A stretch of DNA of 64,000 nucleotides from Heterocephalus glaber (taxonomy: Eukaryota; Chordata; Mammalia; Rodentia; Bathyergidae). Made by a program: the position numbers and the translations under genes. The stretch spans positions 14,878,830 through 14,942,829 of the forward strand of contig NW_004624784.1 of NCBI RefSeq assembly GCF_000247695.1. Direction: 5' to 3'. Every line of letters starts with the position of its first letter. Within the stretch, counting starts at the first letter, position 1. Positions 44,481 to 55,260 of the stretch are shown here, piece after piece. Below the pieces are notes generated by a model. It saw only the letters and a program-made list of their open reading frames with translations. It ran no database searches and had not been told where the DNA came from.

Positions 44481-45174
44481 TCAGGCTGATGAACTTTGCA
44501 GAAAGCCACTTCCTGCACTTGGAGGTGGAATGGGGACAGGCAAGATCAGAGGGAGCTGGATGCTGAGGCAGGTCCTAAGGCTTCTTGGTATGGCAAAGCA
44601 CAAGTCTTTGGGGTGTTGTTTTCTGAGCCCCCAGCAGATGTACATTACAGGAAGGAAGACTAGCATTGACGTTGTGCCCAGAGCTCTGAGAGTCTTGGTC
44701 ACAAGCAACCACTTGTTCTTCAGGCTTTTTATCTTTCCTGAAAATTATGTACCCTCCCTCTAAATTGCCTAGATGTGCCACTTCCCTCTCTCCTACGAAG
44801 AGGAGATGCTCCAAAATCTCATTGGGTTGTTGGGTCCTCTCTCTCCTGTGATGATCTGTGAATATAACACCTTTGTATGCCCTCTAATCTGTCTGGTTCA
44901 TTTTCATAGATGCAGACGTGGAAACTTATGAGGGTGAAAGGAGAAATCCTTTTGACCCATCTTTGAAGTGGGGGTACCCTGCTATCACTGACTTCCAGGA
45001 CTCCCTATATTTCCTGCTGCCCCAGATCAAGAGGGAGATCAGGAATTTGGAGGGACCTTCAAGCGTCAGTATAAACTCTCACCTGTTTAGTAACTGAGGG
45101 ATGAAATGGCTGTGTCGTCCTCTAGATTCTGCAGAGGGTGAAAAATATTTTTCCTTCTATCCAGGTTAGGTTCA
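44481..45174. other. unidentified DNA between LTR fragments
   Basis: May be part of an ERV, but I cannot match it. The 102-codon frame 44455-44763 (+) overlaps minus-strand frames and shows no domain. Confidence 0.35.
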
Positions 45175-45260
45175 TCGACTGGGGCCCCAGTAACAAACGA
45201 CAGATTAATGAGAGAAAAAGAAAAACAGAACATGTATCTTTCCATACACATGGCAGATAA

Positions 45261-45621
45261 TGCTAGCTCCCTGTTACTATAACAAATTACCTAAAATAAT
45301 CAATTTACAAAGAGAAACATTTATTTTGTCTCACAGTTCTGGAGGTTCCAGTCCATGAGTGGTTGACCTCACTGCTTTTGGCCTGTGTGAAGGCAGTACA
45401 TCATGGTAGAAGTGCATGGCGCAGCAAAACTTCTCACCTCATGGCTAGGAAACAAAAGAGGGAGGAAAAGACCAGGGTCCCACAATCCACTTTATGCTCC
45501 AATGACCTAAAGATCTAGGGCCCACCTCTTAAAGGTTCTACCACCTCCCAAGAGTGCCACCTGGGAACTAAGTCTTTAACACCTCAGCCTTTGGAGGACA
45601 ATTTAGATCTAAATTACAACA
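45261..45621 (-). mobile_element. MaLR solo LTR, antisense, perfect 5-bp target-site duplication
   Basis: 361 bases starting 'tgctagctccctg' and ending 'aaattacaaca' (TG...CA), flanked on both sides by 'gataa' (45256-45260 and 45622-45626). Interior: 'aacatttattttgtctc', 'cagttctggaggttcc', 'ctcttaaaggttctacc'. The cleanest LTR insertion in the window and a close relative of 34036-34392. Confidence 0.92.
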
Positions 45622-45865
45622 GATAATCAGAGGAAAATAAGTAGAACTCAAAGAAAAGGCTTAGAATTCAAATTGAAATACCATTTTCAGCTAAAACAAA
45701 GAAAGTGGGTCATGGAGAACTCCAGTAATGAGGAAGTGGCCAAGAAACCACAACATGGACCCAAGGATAAGGTTCATTATACAGATTAAAGCAAACTCTC
45801 TAGCAATTTAGCCTTCCTTCTCTTCCTGGTATGAGAGGAGTCACCCTTATAAGTCACCTTTATAA

Positions 45866-45895
45866 GAGGGAAGTTTATAGATGTAAACTTCCCTC
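45866..45895. repeat. 12-bp perfect hairpin
   Basis: Stem 'gagggaagttta' pairs perfectly with 'taaacttccctc' around a six-base loop 'tagatg'. It lies inside the ERVL-like LTR, so it may be part of that LTR's own structure. Confidence 0.9.
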
Positions 45896-46060
45896 ACAAA
45901 AGGGCAACAAGTCTTCTGTTTCAGAGCTTCCTCTGTGTCTGCTGTCTCTCAAAATAATTAACTCAAAATAAGCCTTGTGACAGAGAGGCATATTTTGGGG
46001 TAGGATATTCTGGTCTCCTACAGTTGTATTCGGGGGTGGCATATTTTGTTCTCTTACAAT

Positions 46061-46864
46061 TCACAGAGAAAATTAATGTCAGAGCTGAGACTAGAAACCA
46101 GGATGAGAAACATAGAGTCAAAGATGTGAACATTTTGCTCCCATTCTGGGTGAAGGAGCCTGGAATCCAAAGGAGTATCCATTTCTTTTTTTTATTTTGG
46201 CACAAACCTGAATGTCAGAGGAAACCCGTCCCCATGCAGCTGCTGCCCTCTTCTTCTCTGGTTTCCCAGTCTCTTCTTTGTTGGTTTAGTGGTAGAGGTC
46301 TTTTTAGGGGAGGGCGGGCCTGGATGCAGCATGAGGGACAGGGTGAGTTCTGGAGACCCTGGCCTGCTAATCCCTGGGCAAAGCTGGAATGTGGGAGGCG
46401 AGCTGAGGGTGAGGGCTGGTCTGAATGGGCCCTCTTAGGACTTGGGGCCCGGGAGCCCTAGGATCTCCCTCTCTCCCCTGTTCTGATCTTCTGAGTCCAA
46501 GTCACCTTTGGTTACCCAAATCTGGACACAGTGCCTCCTCCTGGCTTGGTGAAGACAATCTCCAGGGAGCTCCAGGACCTCAGAGCTTGGGAAGCATTGC
46601 AAATATTTGACTCCTTTAAAAAGCCATTTCCAAGGGTTGGGTTTGGAGGACTTCAACTCTGGAGAACAACACATGGGCCTGAAGGCACTATGGGAGCCCC
46701 CTATAGGTTCCAAAATGTGCAAACTCAGATGGCCACATACAGACCCCTTGTGCTTTAGGGATGGGGGCTCTAGAAATGCTCACTCCCATCCTCCTGCCCA
46801 TTATCTCCTTCTCTTCCCCCTCCTTCCCTTCTTCTCCCTCCCCGCCTCCCAGTCTCCTCTGCAG
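46061..46864. other. single-copy GC-rich DNA, no gene seen
   Basis: The 145-codon frame 46024-46461 (+) starts inside the LTR and has no domain. The 46790-46855 stretch is C/T-rich. Confidence 0.45.
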
Positions 46865-47125
46865 CCCGGGACTGGGAGGCAATTTCCTGTGGTGCGGAGC
46901 ACAGGAGCACTGGCAGTTTGAATGACAGTGGGGCGGGGTACCGCGGGGTGTCCATTTGTTCTCCTTGGCGGAGGAAGCTGATAAACAGCGCGCCACTAAA
47001 GACCGCATAGCCATCTACAGGCTTCTGGGAGCTGTCCCAGTGGGGAGCCCAGGAGAAGATGAATCGCGCTGAATGACACAGGACATGACAGATTGGATGT
47101 TTAATTTGGGTATCAATTTAGAACA
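46865..47125. promoter_or_regulatory. candidate conserved noncoding element
   Basis: Repeat-free with CpG-bearing and AT-rich motifs interleaved: ETS-like 'atttcctg' beside RUNX-like 'tgtggt' (46882-46893), two 'tgacag' (MEIS/TGIF-like; 46923, 47086), SOX-like 'catttgttc', GATA/FOX-like 'gctgataaacag', and 'tttaatttgg'. Motifs are by eye; function inferred. Confidence 0.4.
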
Positions 47126-48524
47126 CCCCCCCACGCACCCACCCACCTCCTTTGCTCCCACTTAGCATCCTGCAGGAGAGAAAGCCCTGCTCCTCACAAA
47201 CTGCCTTGTTGGGCACAGAGAAAGATCCTGACATGCCTGATTTCTAGGTGGTCCCTCCAAGTATGCCAGAACGGTCCAGCACAATGGGTACAAGGATGAG
47301 GCGTTGTGCCAGAGCCAGAGATCTGAGTCAGACATCGGGAAGGATTGCGGTGGAGGAGGGGGACAATCGGAGGTGGGTGGGTTTCTTCAGGGTTCCAAGT
47401 GGACACAGGTGACCCTTGCTGGGGTCTAGTGGCTTTGGGGTCCAGCGGGCCCAGAAGAGGAGGTCAGCCCTGGTTGCCAACTCAGAGGGTGACTGCAGCC
47501 CTCCACAGGCAGACAGCTTTCCAAGATGTCTTCAGTACTGTGCAGAAACTGGCGATCACAACCTGTCATTCCTGCTTTCCCTGCAGCCTCACCTGCCTCC
47601 AGATCTTTCCAAACAAGGAAAGGAGCTGCAAACATGGCAATCACCTTCCCCAGCAGTGGCAGACAGCTGCCAGGACATAGCAGGGCCAGATTAGTACAGT
47701 AGGGAGGGAAAGGGGTGACCCATTTGTGGTGGGCCCCAGGCCCATCTAGAGCTACTGTGGAGGCCCCACTGCAAGGAATGCCAGGGAGTGACCAGGGGGG
47801 ACCTCAGCCTGGCCAGGGCTCAGCCAGGAAGGACCAGCTCCCAGGAGGCCTCTGCTCAGCTTGCTTAGCTGTTCTGGAAGGAACTCTGGGGGCCAGGAAA
47901 GTTAGGGGTGGGGTGAGGGCTTTATACTGGCTTGTCCTCTAACCACCTGTGTGCCTTGGGCAAATGCCCTGGCTACAGCTGCCTCAACTATGGCACACAA
48001 GGGTGGGAGTCTCTCCCATGTAGCCCTGTCATTTTGTGGCTCTGGATGCCCCATAGGAGGAGCTAGGGTGGGATTTAGTCTCTGTGGCAAGGGAGAGCTC
48101 AGGAGCCACATTTTCTAGGCTGGTGGGGGGCGGGTACTGCTCCTCTCTTCCTTTGAAGCCCCAGTGGCTGCCAGAAACCAACTGAAGTGGTGCAGTGGCT
48201 ATTTGGATAGAGAGAGTTAGAGAAGTGGCCCTGGAATAAGTCTGGGTGGATCTGGGGCTGAGCGCTTCCAGAGGGCTGAAGTGAGAGGCTCCTTTGGTGG
48301 GCTGAGGCAGGTGCATCTGCAAGCACCCACCTTCCTTCCACCAGCCTGGCTTCCCCAGAGCTGCCTGCCTCTCCTGCTGCAGCTGTCCTGAGCTTGTGTG
48401 GTTCCCTCTGAGATCTTGAAGGCATGAGGACAAGCAGAAGAGGGAGTGCTCTCAACACAAATATGGTTAATTTGCCTCCAGTGAACTCACAGTGTGAGTA
48501 AATTACCTGTACAAATCAAGAGAG
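47126..48524. other. single-copy GC-rich DNA, no gene seen
   Basis: Frames of up to 134 codons overlap on both strands, as expected from base composition. No domain or repeat recognised. Confidence 0.45.
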
Positions 48525-48565
48525 GGATGCCCAGTGGGTTAGGCCCTGGATTTGATCCCCAGCAC

Positions 48566-48612
<47 letters not shown>

Positions 48613-48620
48613 AAAGAAAA
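48525..48620 (+). repeat. truncated ID SINE with expanded (GAAA)n tail
   Basis: Only the 3' part of an ID is present ('gatttgatccccagcac'), followed by about 12 GAAA units. The microsatellite evidently grew from the SINE tail. Confidence 0.85.
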
Positions 48621-48726
48621 AGATGCCTTTTCTATCTGGCCAGGCCATCAAAATGGCCTTGAGGTGAAAGCTGAAGGGAACTGGGAGGAACATACTTATT
48701 CACTTACAACTTTTCTTTTGAAGAAC

Positions 48727-48810
48727 TGAGCATAGCACAGTGGTACAGTTCTTGCCTAGCATGCACAAAGCCCTGTGTTCAATCTCTAATAGTGAAAAAA
48801 AAAATTCCTT
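48727..48810 (+). repeat. ID-type SINE
   Basis: 'gagcatagcacagtgg', 'cttgcctagcatgcac', 'tgtgttcaatctc', A10 tail. More diverged than the 418-502 copy. Confidence 0.8.
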
Positions 48811-49799
48811 TGACTTAAAAAAAAAGATGTGAGTAGGAAAATATGATCTCATGGCAGTGAGGATGGTAGAGGAGTCACTAGTCATCTTGACACATCTCAG
48901 GAAAAGTTAAGACAGTCCATAGCATCTCACAAAAAACAAAAACAAACAAAAATCCCAAGATAAATTCTTAGGGGACATCATAGGTAAATTCCAAGGCCAT
49001 TTTATTTGAAGGAATTTGTGTTTAAGCTGTTAGAAGACCTTTCATGTCTAACTCAGGGCTTTGTTCTCTGGTAACGTAAGATCAATTTTGACACTTGTCT
49101 CAGAACCCCTGAAGTTGCCCCTTCCCACCATGTAGGAAGCACCTACTCTGCCATCAGATGAGGGATAGCCTTGTGGAGACTCTGGCAATGGGCAAGCCCC
49201 AAACAGGCAGGTGGCTCAGAGGGCCTTCCTACTCCTGGCCCCTGCTCTAGGTTGGAAAGCTGGACACAAGTGCTAAGCTTTGGACATCAGGCCCAGAGTC
49301 TCTCGAGGGCCACCTTCCTCCCCAAAGAGACCAAGAGACCTCCTGGTTTTCCCTGCCTCATCAGAATCAGAGTCATCCTCAGTGTGGCCTTCTTGATGGG
49401 CAATTTTGGAGAGCAATTGCAGAGGCAGAGCTTTGAGAAGGGCTGAGGGAGGGAGGGTGTTACCACAGGTAGGACCACTCCTCACCAGTCCCTAGTGCTG
49501 TCCTTCCATGCACCAGATAATGGGTGGGTGCAAAGACTTTAATTATTTATTTGGCCTCTGGCTGTCTTCTGCCATTCCCACCCCTCAGCTGGACTGTGTT
49601 GGCACAGGCACATGGATGAGTCTGTGGGTTGCAGTGGGAGTTGGAGGAGCTGTAGCTTAGGGGGCAGGAAAGGAAATTTAGAAGAATAGGGAGATGCTGT
49701 GCCCTTCCTCCTGCCCACTGATGTCAACCCTCACTGCCCTCAGGTGGGGCATAGAAAGGAGGACAGAAAGTTTAAGGCATCTGTAGTCAGAAGACCCCA
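48811..49799. other. single-copy DNA, no gene seen
   Basis: No repeat recognised. A 91-codon frame (49171-49446, +) has no domain. Confidence 0.45.
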
Positions 49800-49980
49800 G
49801 TCCTCTTTGGTTGGTAGCTGTCACCTAACTTTGTTTAGCCTCAATTTTTCCACCTGTAAAATGCAGATGAATGGTGAGACATATACCAGGTTGTGAGGAT
49901 TAAATGAGCTTTGGTACTGAAAAGGACTCGGTAGCCTGAAAAGTAATGTCAGGTGTGAATTATTATTGTTATTGCTCCTT
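49800..49980 (+). repeat. MIR SINE
   Basis: 'cacctaactttgtttagcc', 'tttttccacctgtaaaatg', 'gtgaggattaaatgagc', 'gaattattattgttatt' in sense order. Confidence 0.85.
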
Positions 49981-50484
49981 CTATCCAGCAGGGAGCAAGG
50001 CATCTGGCCAGACCACTTTCTGTCTGGGTGTATGTGGCTCACTAAGTCATCACCCACTTACACAGATGCATGTTCCTGGGTAGAGGCCAAACAACAAAAA
50101 CAACTACAAAAATTGGGTATATGATGTCTGTCTGTTCTTGTCCAGTAGGAGTTTTAGATTTGGGGAGGTGCTTTTAGGACCTGTGCTGGGTCAGGATGTC
50201 CTGAGAGCTCACGGAAACTTTCCTGGGAGACCCCAGAAAGGATGGAGGCTAGAGGAGGGGCAACACCTCTTCAAAGGACACATTAATGCGCGCCAGGTCA
50301 ACCTATGGAACTGGTGCCTGTACCTGAGCTGGCTATTTTATAGGACCAAAGAAAACTGTTAAGAGTTTTACAGTCCCATGGAGGTAACTAGGTGGGTCTC
50401 CCTTCAGACAAGGAGATAACAGAATATAAGAAAGTTTTACACTTTCCTCTACTGTCCAAAGGTTTGATCACTTGAGTCTCTGGG
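49981..50484. other. single-copy DNA, no gene seen
   Basis: Nothing recognised; one 74-codon frame without a domain. Confidence 0.45.
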
Positions 50485-51050
50485 GTAAACTGACAGTAGA
50501 CAGACTAACAGGAGAAAAACCATTTTAATTATGTGCATATGTCTGGAAGTCACCTACACTATGAAACTCAAAAAAAGGCCAGACGACTGAGGTTTATATA
50601 GTATCCTGAGCTGCAGTAGAAACAGGGGCTTGGTGTGGGGATTTTGAGGTGGGACAACAGGTTATGGAAGGGTGAGGGGAGAAAATTCATGGTGACCAAA
50701 GGTTGTCCTGTATAGAACATATTGCTTAGGTTAGCAAACCTGAGAATGGTTGATAGGCTGTGCCAAAATCTCTTTGGGAAGGCACTGACATTTGGTCTCT
50801 TCTCCTGTGATATGAGTCAATCTTTCTGAGTTGATGAGGTATCTAGGGAAGGGATTCAAAGCAACTGAATTCTTTCTAGGGGATTTGGTCTTAAAAAGAA
50901 AAAAGAAGTTCCAAATACCTTCATTTGTTACAGTAACAAACATATCAAAGTGCCGTAATTGGGGGTATCATTTTGAGCCCAAAATAGTCAAGAGAGACTG
51001 TATGTTCTACAAATGTAGAAGGAAAGAGGCTGCTCCACTTGGAGCACCAT
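50485..51050 (-). mobile_element. ERVL-like LTR, antisense (tentative)
   Basis: 'ggggtaaactgacagtag', 'actaacaggagaaaaac', 'gtttatatagtatcc', 'ctcctgtgatatgagtc' in the same order as 43985-44480, so the two are copies of one family. Noncoding. Confidence 0.55.
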
Positions 51051-51055
51051 GCCTG

Positions 51056-51435
51056 TCTGCTATAATTTGGATCTGGATGTCCCCCCAAGGCCCATGTGTC
51101 AATGGCTTGATCCCCAGCTTAGCACTATTGGAAGATAGTGGAATCTTTAAGGGGCAGGGCCTAGTGGGAGGTCTTTTGGTCATTGGGGGTATGTTCCTGA
51201 ACTGGACTGTGGGACCCTGGCCCTTCCTCTTCTATATTTTGTATCCTGGCCATGAGGTAAGCAACTTCCTTCATCACATACTCTGCCATGTTGTGTTGCT
51301 TCACCATAGCGCCCCAAAGCAACAAGGCCTACATATTATGGGCTGAAAATCTCCAAAACTGTGAGCCAAAATACTCTTTCTCTTTACAAGCTGGTTAACC
51401 CAGATGTTTATTACAGTAATGGAAAGCTATCCCAT
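51056..51435 (+). mobile_element. MaLR solo LTR (MT/ORR1/MLT-like)
   Basis: Starts near 'tgctataatttggatc', then 'aaggcccatgtgtcaatgg', 'gggcctagtgggagg', 'ctgccatgttgtgttgc', 'aaactgtgagccaaaata', end near 'ttattacagtaatgg'. It lies directly next to the antisense ERVL-like LTR. Confidence 0.75.
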
Positions 51436-51756
51436 CAAACAATGGTGCTCTGAAGGGAAACAGTCTTCCTCAGTTGGGCAGACAGCACATGAGCCTGGGA
51501 GGTAGGGACATGGCAGTGCTGGGCACCATGGCAAGCTCACCTTTGATCTGTCAGTGCTAGCACCAACACCAGCTGGGTGTCCTATGACTGGATTCAATTC
51601 TGACTCCAACTACCTGGAGTCAGCATAGACCCCACAGGTTAAGGGGCTTGATCCCACAAGACCATGCCCATTTCAGATGCCAGCTACAAGCCTTGGGTTT
51701 TCCCAATAGCCCTCCTTGGCCAGCTACAAATTTAAGAGTTTCTATACTTCCCCGTC

Positions 51757-51957
51757 CTTCAAAGTTTTGTTTGTTTGTTGGCAGTTCAGGGAATCAAACA
51801 TAGGGGTGCTCTGCCACTAAGCTATACCTGAGCTCTTTTTAGTTTTAGAAAGGGTCTCACTAAGTTGTGCAGGCTGGTCTTGAAATTGTGATCCTCCACC
51901 TCAGATTCTCTGGCAGCTGGTATTACGGGTGTGTGCCACTGAGACTGGCTCCATCCT
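51757..51957 (-). repeat. B1-ID composite SINE, antisense
   Basis: Antisense ID ('cagggaatcaaacatag', 'gccactaagctatacc'), linker, antisense B1 ('aagggtctcactaagttg', 'ctcctccacctcagattc' region, 'gggtgtgtgccactgag'). Confidence 0.85.
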
Positions 51958-51959
51958 TC

Positions 51960-52535
51960 AGGTTTGATAATTCACCACATAGAACTCACTAGAAGCACTT
52001 TATGACTATCATTTCATTATAGGGGGTACAAATGAACAATTAGATGAAGATGTAATATGGCAAGGTCTGGAAGAGTCTCAAGTTCAAGGGCTTCTGTCTC
52101 CATGAAGTCAGGATGCACCATGCTTCCAGTATATCAGTATCAGTGTTCACAAAGCAGGAACCTGCTCAAGTCTTATTGTTCAGAGTTTTTAATTGAGGTT
52201 TCATTGTGTAGGCATGAGTGATTAAATGTGTGGTAGAGCACTTGAAAATTCACATGACTGAGGTCAATCTGCAGGCCCTGTGCTCTCCCAGAAAATTGAG
52301 GGTGAGAGTTCCCACCCCCTGATCGCTTGGTTGGTTTCCCCAGGACCAGCCCAGCTCCAATAAAGGAACTGTCTAGGATCCCTGCCTTGACTCACCTCAT
52401 TAGCATAAACTCCAGTGTGGTTGGAAGAGGCTTGTTACAAATAACAAAAGACACTTCAATCATTCAGGAAATTCCAAGGGTTTTTGAAGGTCTGACAAAG
52501 ACCAAGTCTATTTTTTTATTTGACCACATCTTCCT
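51960..52535 (-). mobile_element. ERV LTR (MER21-like), antisense
   Basis: Distinctive antisense text in order: 'gggcttctgtctccatg', 'cagtgttcacaaagc', 'ggtttcattgtgtagg', 'catgagtgattaaatg', 'ctcattagcataaactcc', 'aataacaaaagacac', 'aggaaattccaagg'. Family assigned from memory. Noncoding. Confidence 0.65.
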
Positions 52536-53094
52536 AAACACAAAAAGGGTCCAGACCCTGGCCATGTGGGTAGAGAAAGGAGAGAGAGTAGGGGAAGGTG
52601 TTGAAGGCTTGGTGATTGCATTGTGGGAGAACAGCTGGAAAAAACAAGTGTAAGTGGCTGAAGAAGGAAAGTCTGAGGAAGACAAGATCACAGATAACTT
52701 TAGTTAGCAGGAGGCCTATCCCATAGAAGAGGGAGGGAGGCTCTGCTGGAGTAATTTGGACCACTGGATGAAAGTGATAGGGAACTAGGTTTCAGCTGGT
52801 ATCAGTAATGGGCTCTGCTTCCTGGGAGGTGATGAGCTCCTAGACCTAACAGAGCTGAATGCTGGTTCCCTGTGAGCTGTGACTCAGTGGGTTTGATCCC
52901 TGCTGCAAGCACAGGGCCTGGATATTGCCTGACAAAGGATAGAGCTTTAATAAATATTTGGTAAATATTTATTTGTTGAATGCCCATTTGTCAAGGCTAG
53001 AGAAGAGAAGTTAGATTAAATATCATGAAGGCACAGTTCTAGTCATGAATCTTTAGAAGCTCTTACCTTAGCCAGCCATGTGCTGGCTTTTGAA
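52536..53094. other. single-copy DNA with an L2 end, no gene seen
   Basis: Apart from the L2 piece at 52890-52985 nothing is recognised. Confidence 0.45.
52890..52985 (+). repeat. L2 LINE 3' end
   Basis: 'gcaagcacagggcctgg' and 'aataaatatttggtaaat' then 'tatttgttgaatgcc', the standard L2 terminus. Confidence 0.7.
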
Positions 53095-53096
53095 GT

Positions 53097-53129
<33 letters not shown>
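53095..53129. repeat. (GATA)n microsatellite
   Basis: About eight and a half GATA units, pure. Confidence 0.97.
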
Positions 53130-53604
53130 GAATCTCTTTTTAAGCAGCTCACAGGTAGTGGGAAGATAGACATTTACCTGTAGAAAGATGTCCAATGAAG
53201 AACAAACTAATTCCAGTTAAAGATGGCGAGTTGAACCCATTCATTAGCTCACACCCTCCTCAAAGCCTGAGGAAATGACAGTGCAGGAGTGTTATGAAAG
53301 AGCATAAGCCCATCAGCTCAAGGGTGAAAGGCAGGTGGAGACTCCTAGGTACAGATGGTGAATTGAACACCCCCCACCACCCCACCCAATTAATTTTGTA
53401 CTTCTTAAAAATCCTAAAATGATAAACCAGAGGACTTATCAGACTGGGAAAAACTGAAGACTAAACTGAAAGAGGGGAAAGCTAAAAATTTATGTTGAAC
53501 TCCCAAGTCTTTCTGGATTCTCAGGCATTGGTGAAACCACACGTCGCTGGAAGGAAGGTAAGGGGGAGAGCTCAGATAAGGAGGTCTGGCTGATAATCAA
53601 GAAG

Positions 53605-53745
53605 TGGGTTGGGGGAGCCGAGCCTGTAACCCCAGCACTTGGGAGGCTGAGGCAGGAGGATCACTGTGAGATCTGGCTGGGCTACATAGTGAGTTCAAGG
53701 CCAGCCTGAACTACATAGAGAGACCCTGTCTAAAAAAAAAAAAAA
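53605..53745 (+). repeat. B1 SINE
   Basis: 'cctgtaaccccagcac', 'ttgggaggctgaggcagg', internal duplication seen as two 'ctacatag' blocks, 'agagaccctgtct', A13 tail. The first bases of B1 are altered. Confidence 0.92.
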
Positions 53746-54797
53746 TGTAGTTTTGGGGTCTACAGGCTGAAGATGGAGATACCATGCTGAAAAAAGGGGA
53801 CGGATGAAGGGTTGTCAGGAAACTCTACTCCAACCTGGGCCTGTGTGGTAGAGACCCTGCAAATGAACCATCATGAGGTACAAGTAGGTTCACTTGACAA
53901 AGGACAGACATGCAGGAGCACTCAGTAATGAGTGATTCACAGGACAGTCAGAGGTAAAGGTTTACACACACATTTAACAAGAGAGATTTCAAAGGATGGG
54001 AGGTTCTGATGAGCTTTTGAGAATATCCCAATGCCCAAGGTCAGTCAACCTCCCTGTAGGCTGGGGATGGGATTGTGGTAGCTGATTTAAGAAAAGCTGT
54101 ACTTGTGCTGCAGATAATTTTTTTTTTCTGCATCTGCTTTTGGGATTTGGGTCCTTTTGAAATGAATTTATGCATATGGGATACTGAGGCCTCTATATCC
54201 CTCTTCCCAGAATGCTGAGAGCCAGGCCAGGGATTAGAAGAATTTTTTTCTGTTCAGCTCAAGAAGAAAGACTTAAAAGATGAGGATGTCAGAGGTTCCC
54301 CAACCAAACAGCCAACCACCCTACTGGAATCTCACAATCAGCAAGCCCCACTCACCTACTAAGAGCTTCCAATCAGCACCTCGTGCTCATGGTTTAAAGC
54401 TGACCATCCAGGATTACCACTTCTAAGAGGAAGGATAGTAACATGAAAGAAGAGACCAAGCAAATAGAAAGAAGCAACTTAGCAGAAACAAGTGCTATGC
54501 AGAAGGAAGAAAACTTCAAAAGGATTATCATTAATATCCTTGGAGAGATAAGCAAAGATAATTGCATGAAATAAGAAATGGTTGCTATAAAAAAAGTGCT
54601 TGGAAATTAAAACTGTGATTTCAGAAATGAAAAATTCAATAGAAGCATTAGAGGGTAAAGTTTAGGAAATCTCCCAGAAAGTAGAACAAGGGAGACAAAC
54701 AAAGGAAATAGAAAAGATAAGAAATTAGAGGTGTAGCCCAGGAGTGAAAGGATTTCTAGAAAGTAGAAACTGACTCAAGAAAAGTCCTAGGCCTGAG

Positions 54798-54881
54798 CTG
54801 TGGGTGTAGCTCAGCCGTAGATCACTTGTCTAGCATCCTTAGCTCACCTTAGCTCATCCTTAGTTCCATCCCCCCACTGAA
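54798..54881 (+). repeat. ID-type SINE with 17-bp target-site duplication and internal repeat
   Basis: 'gctgtgggtgtagctcagc', 'cacttgtctagcatcc', end 'cactgaa'. Flanked by 'aaaagtcctaggcctga' (54781-54797) and 'aaaagtcctgggcctga' (54882-54898), 16 of 17 identical. The middle carries a local duplication: 'ccttagctca' occurs twice, and a shorter 'ccttag' again. Confidence 0.9.
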
Positions 54882-55146
54882 AAAAGTCCTGGGCCTGAAG
54901 GATATAAGTTTTCAGACTGTAAAGGTCACTAGGTACCCAACATAGTAGATAAAGAGACCACACCAAGGCAAAATACTGAAATTTCAGCACCCTGGGAACA
55001 GAGACATTTCTACAAACTTCTAGAGAAAGAGAGGGAAAAAAAACAGTCACTTACAAGAAATAGGCTACAGAGTGGCATCTTTATAATTCTAATCAGTAAA
55101 TACTGATCTAACAAAAATAGCAATATAAATAAGATATAAGAAAGAG

Positions 55147-55148
<2 letters not shown>

Positions 55149-55182
<34 letters not shown>
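55149..55182. repeat. (GT)n microsatellite
   Basis: About 17 GT units, then 'gcgtgctcgagc'. Confidence 0.97.
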
Positions 55183-55185
<3 letters not shown>

Positions 55186-55260
55186 CTCGAGCATGCTGGC
55201 AGGAGGGAAGAGAGCCAAATTCTCATTCTGCATAGTGGAGAGCCAATAGATAATGCCAAA

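Larger units (their letters stand above)
45175..46060 (-). mobile_element. ERVL-like LTR, antisense, split by a younger MaLR LTR
   Basis: Left end 'cccagtaacaaacgacag' and 'ttaatgagagaaaaag'; after the MaLR insert it continues from 'gataatcagagg' to 'ggggtggcatattttg' and 'ctcttaca'. The right part has two imperfect copies of a 'ggcatatttt' unit. Noncoding remnant. Confidence 0.55.
53215..55260 (+). mobile_element. old L1 (L1M-type) 5' UTR to ORF1 region, interrupted
   Basis: Left: 'agatggcgagttgaac', 'aaactgaagactaaactg', 'actcccaagtctttctgg'. Right (54430-55260): 'gaaaaattcaatagaagc', 'gaaatctcccagaaag', 'accacaccaaggcaaaat', 'gaaatttcagcaccctgg'. The middle (53750-54430) is unrecognised and may be another insert. 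A B1 (53605-53745), an ID (54798-54881) and a GT tract (55149-55182) lie inside. Frames are broken. Confidence 0.65.

Noticed and set aside
50831..51346. 171-codon plus frame
   Set aside because: Runs from an antisense ERVL-like LTR into a MaLR LTR; a chance frame in repeats.
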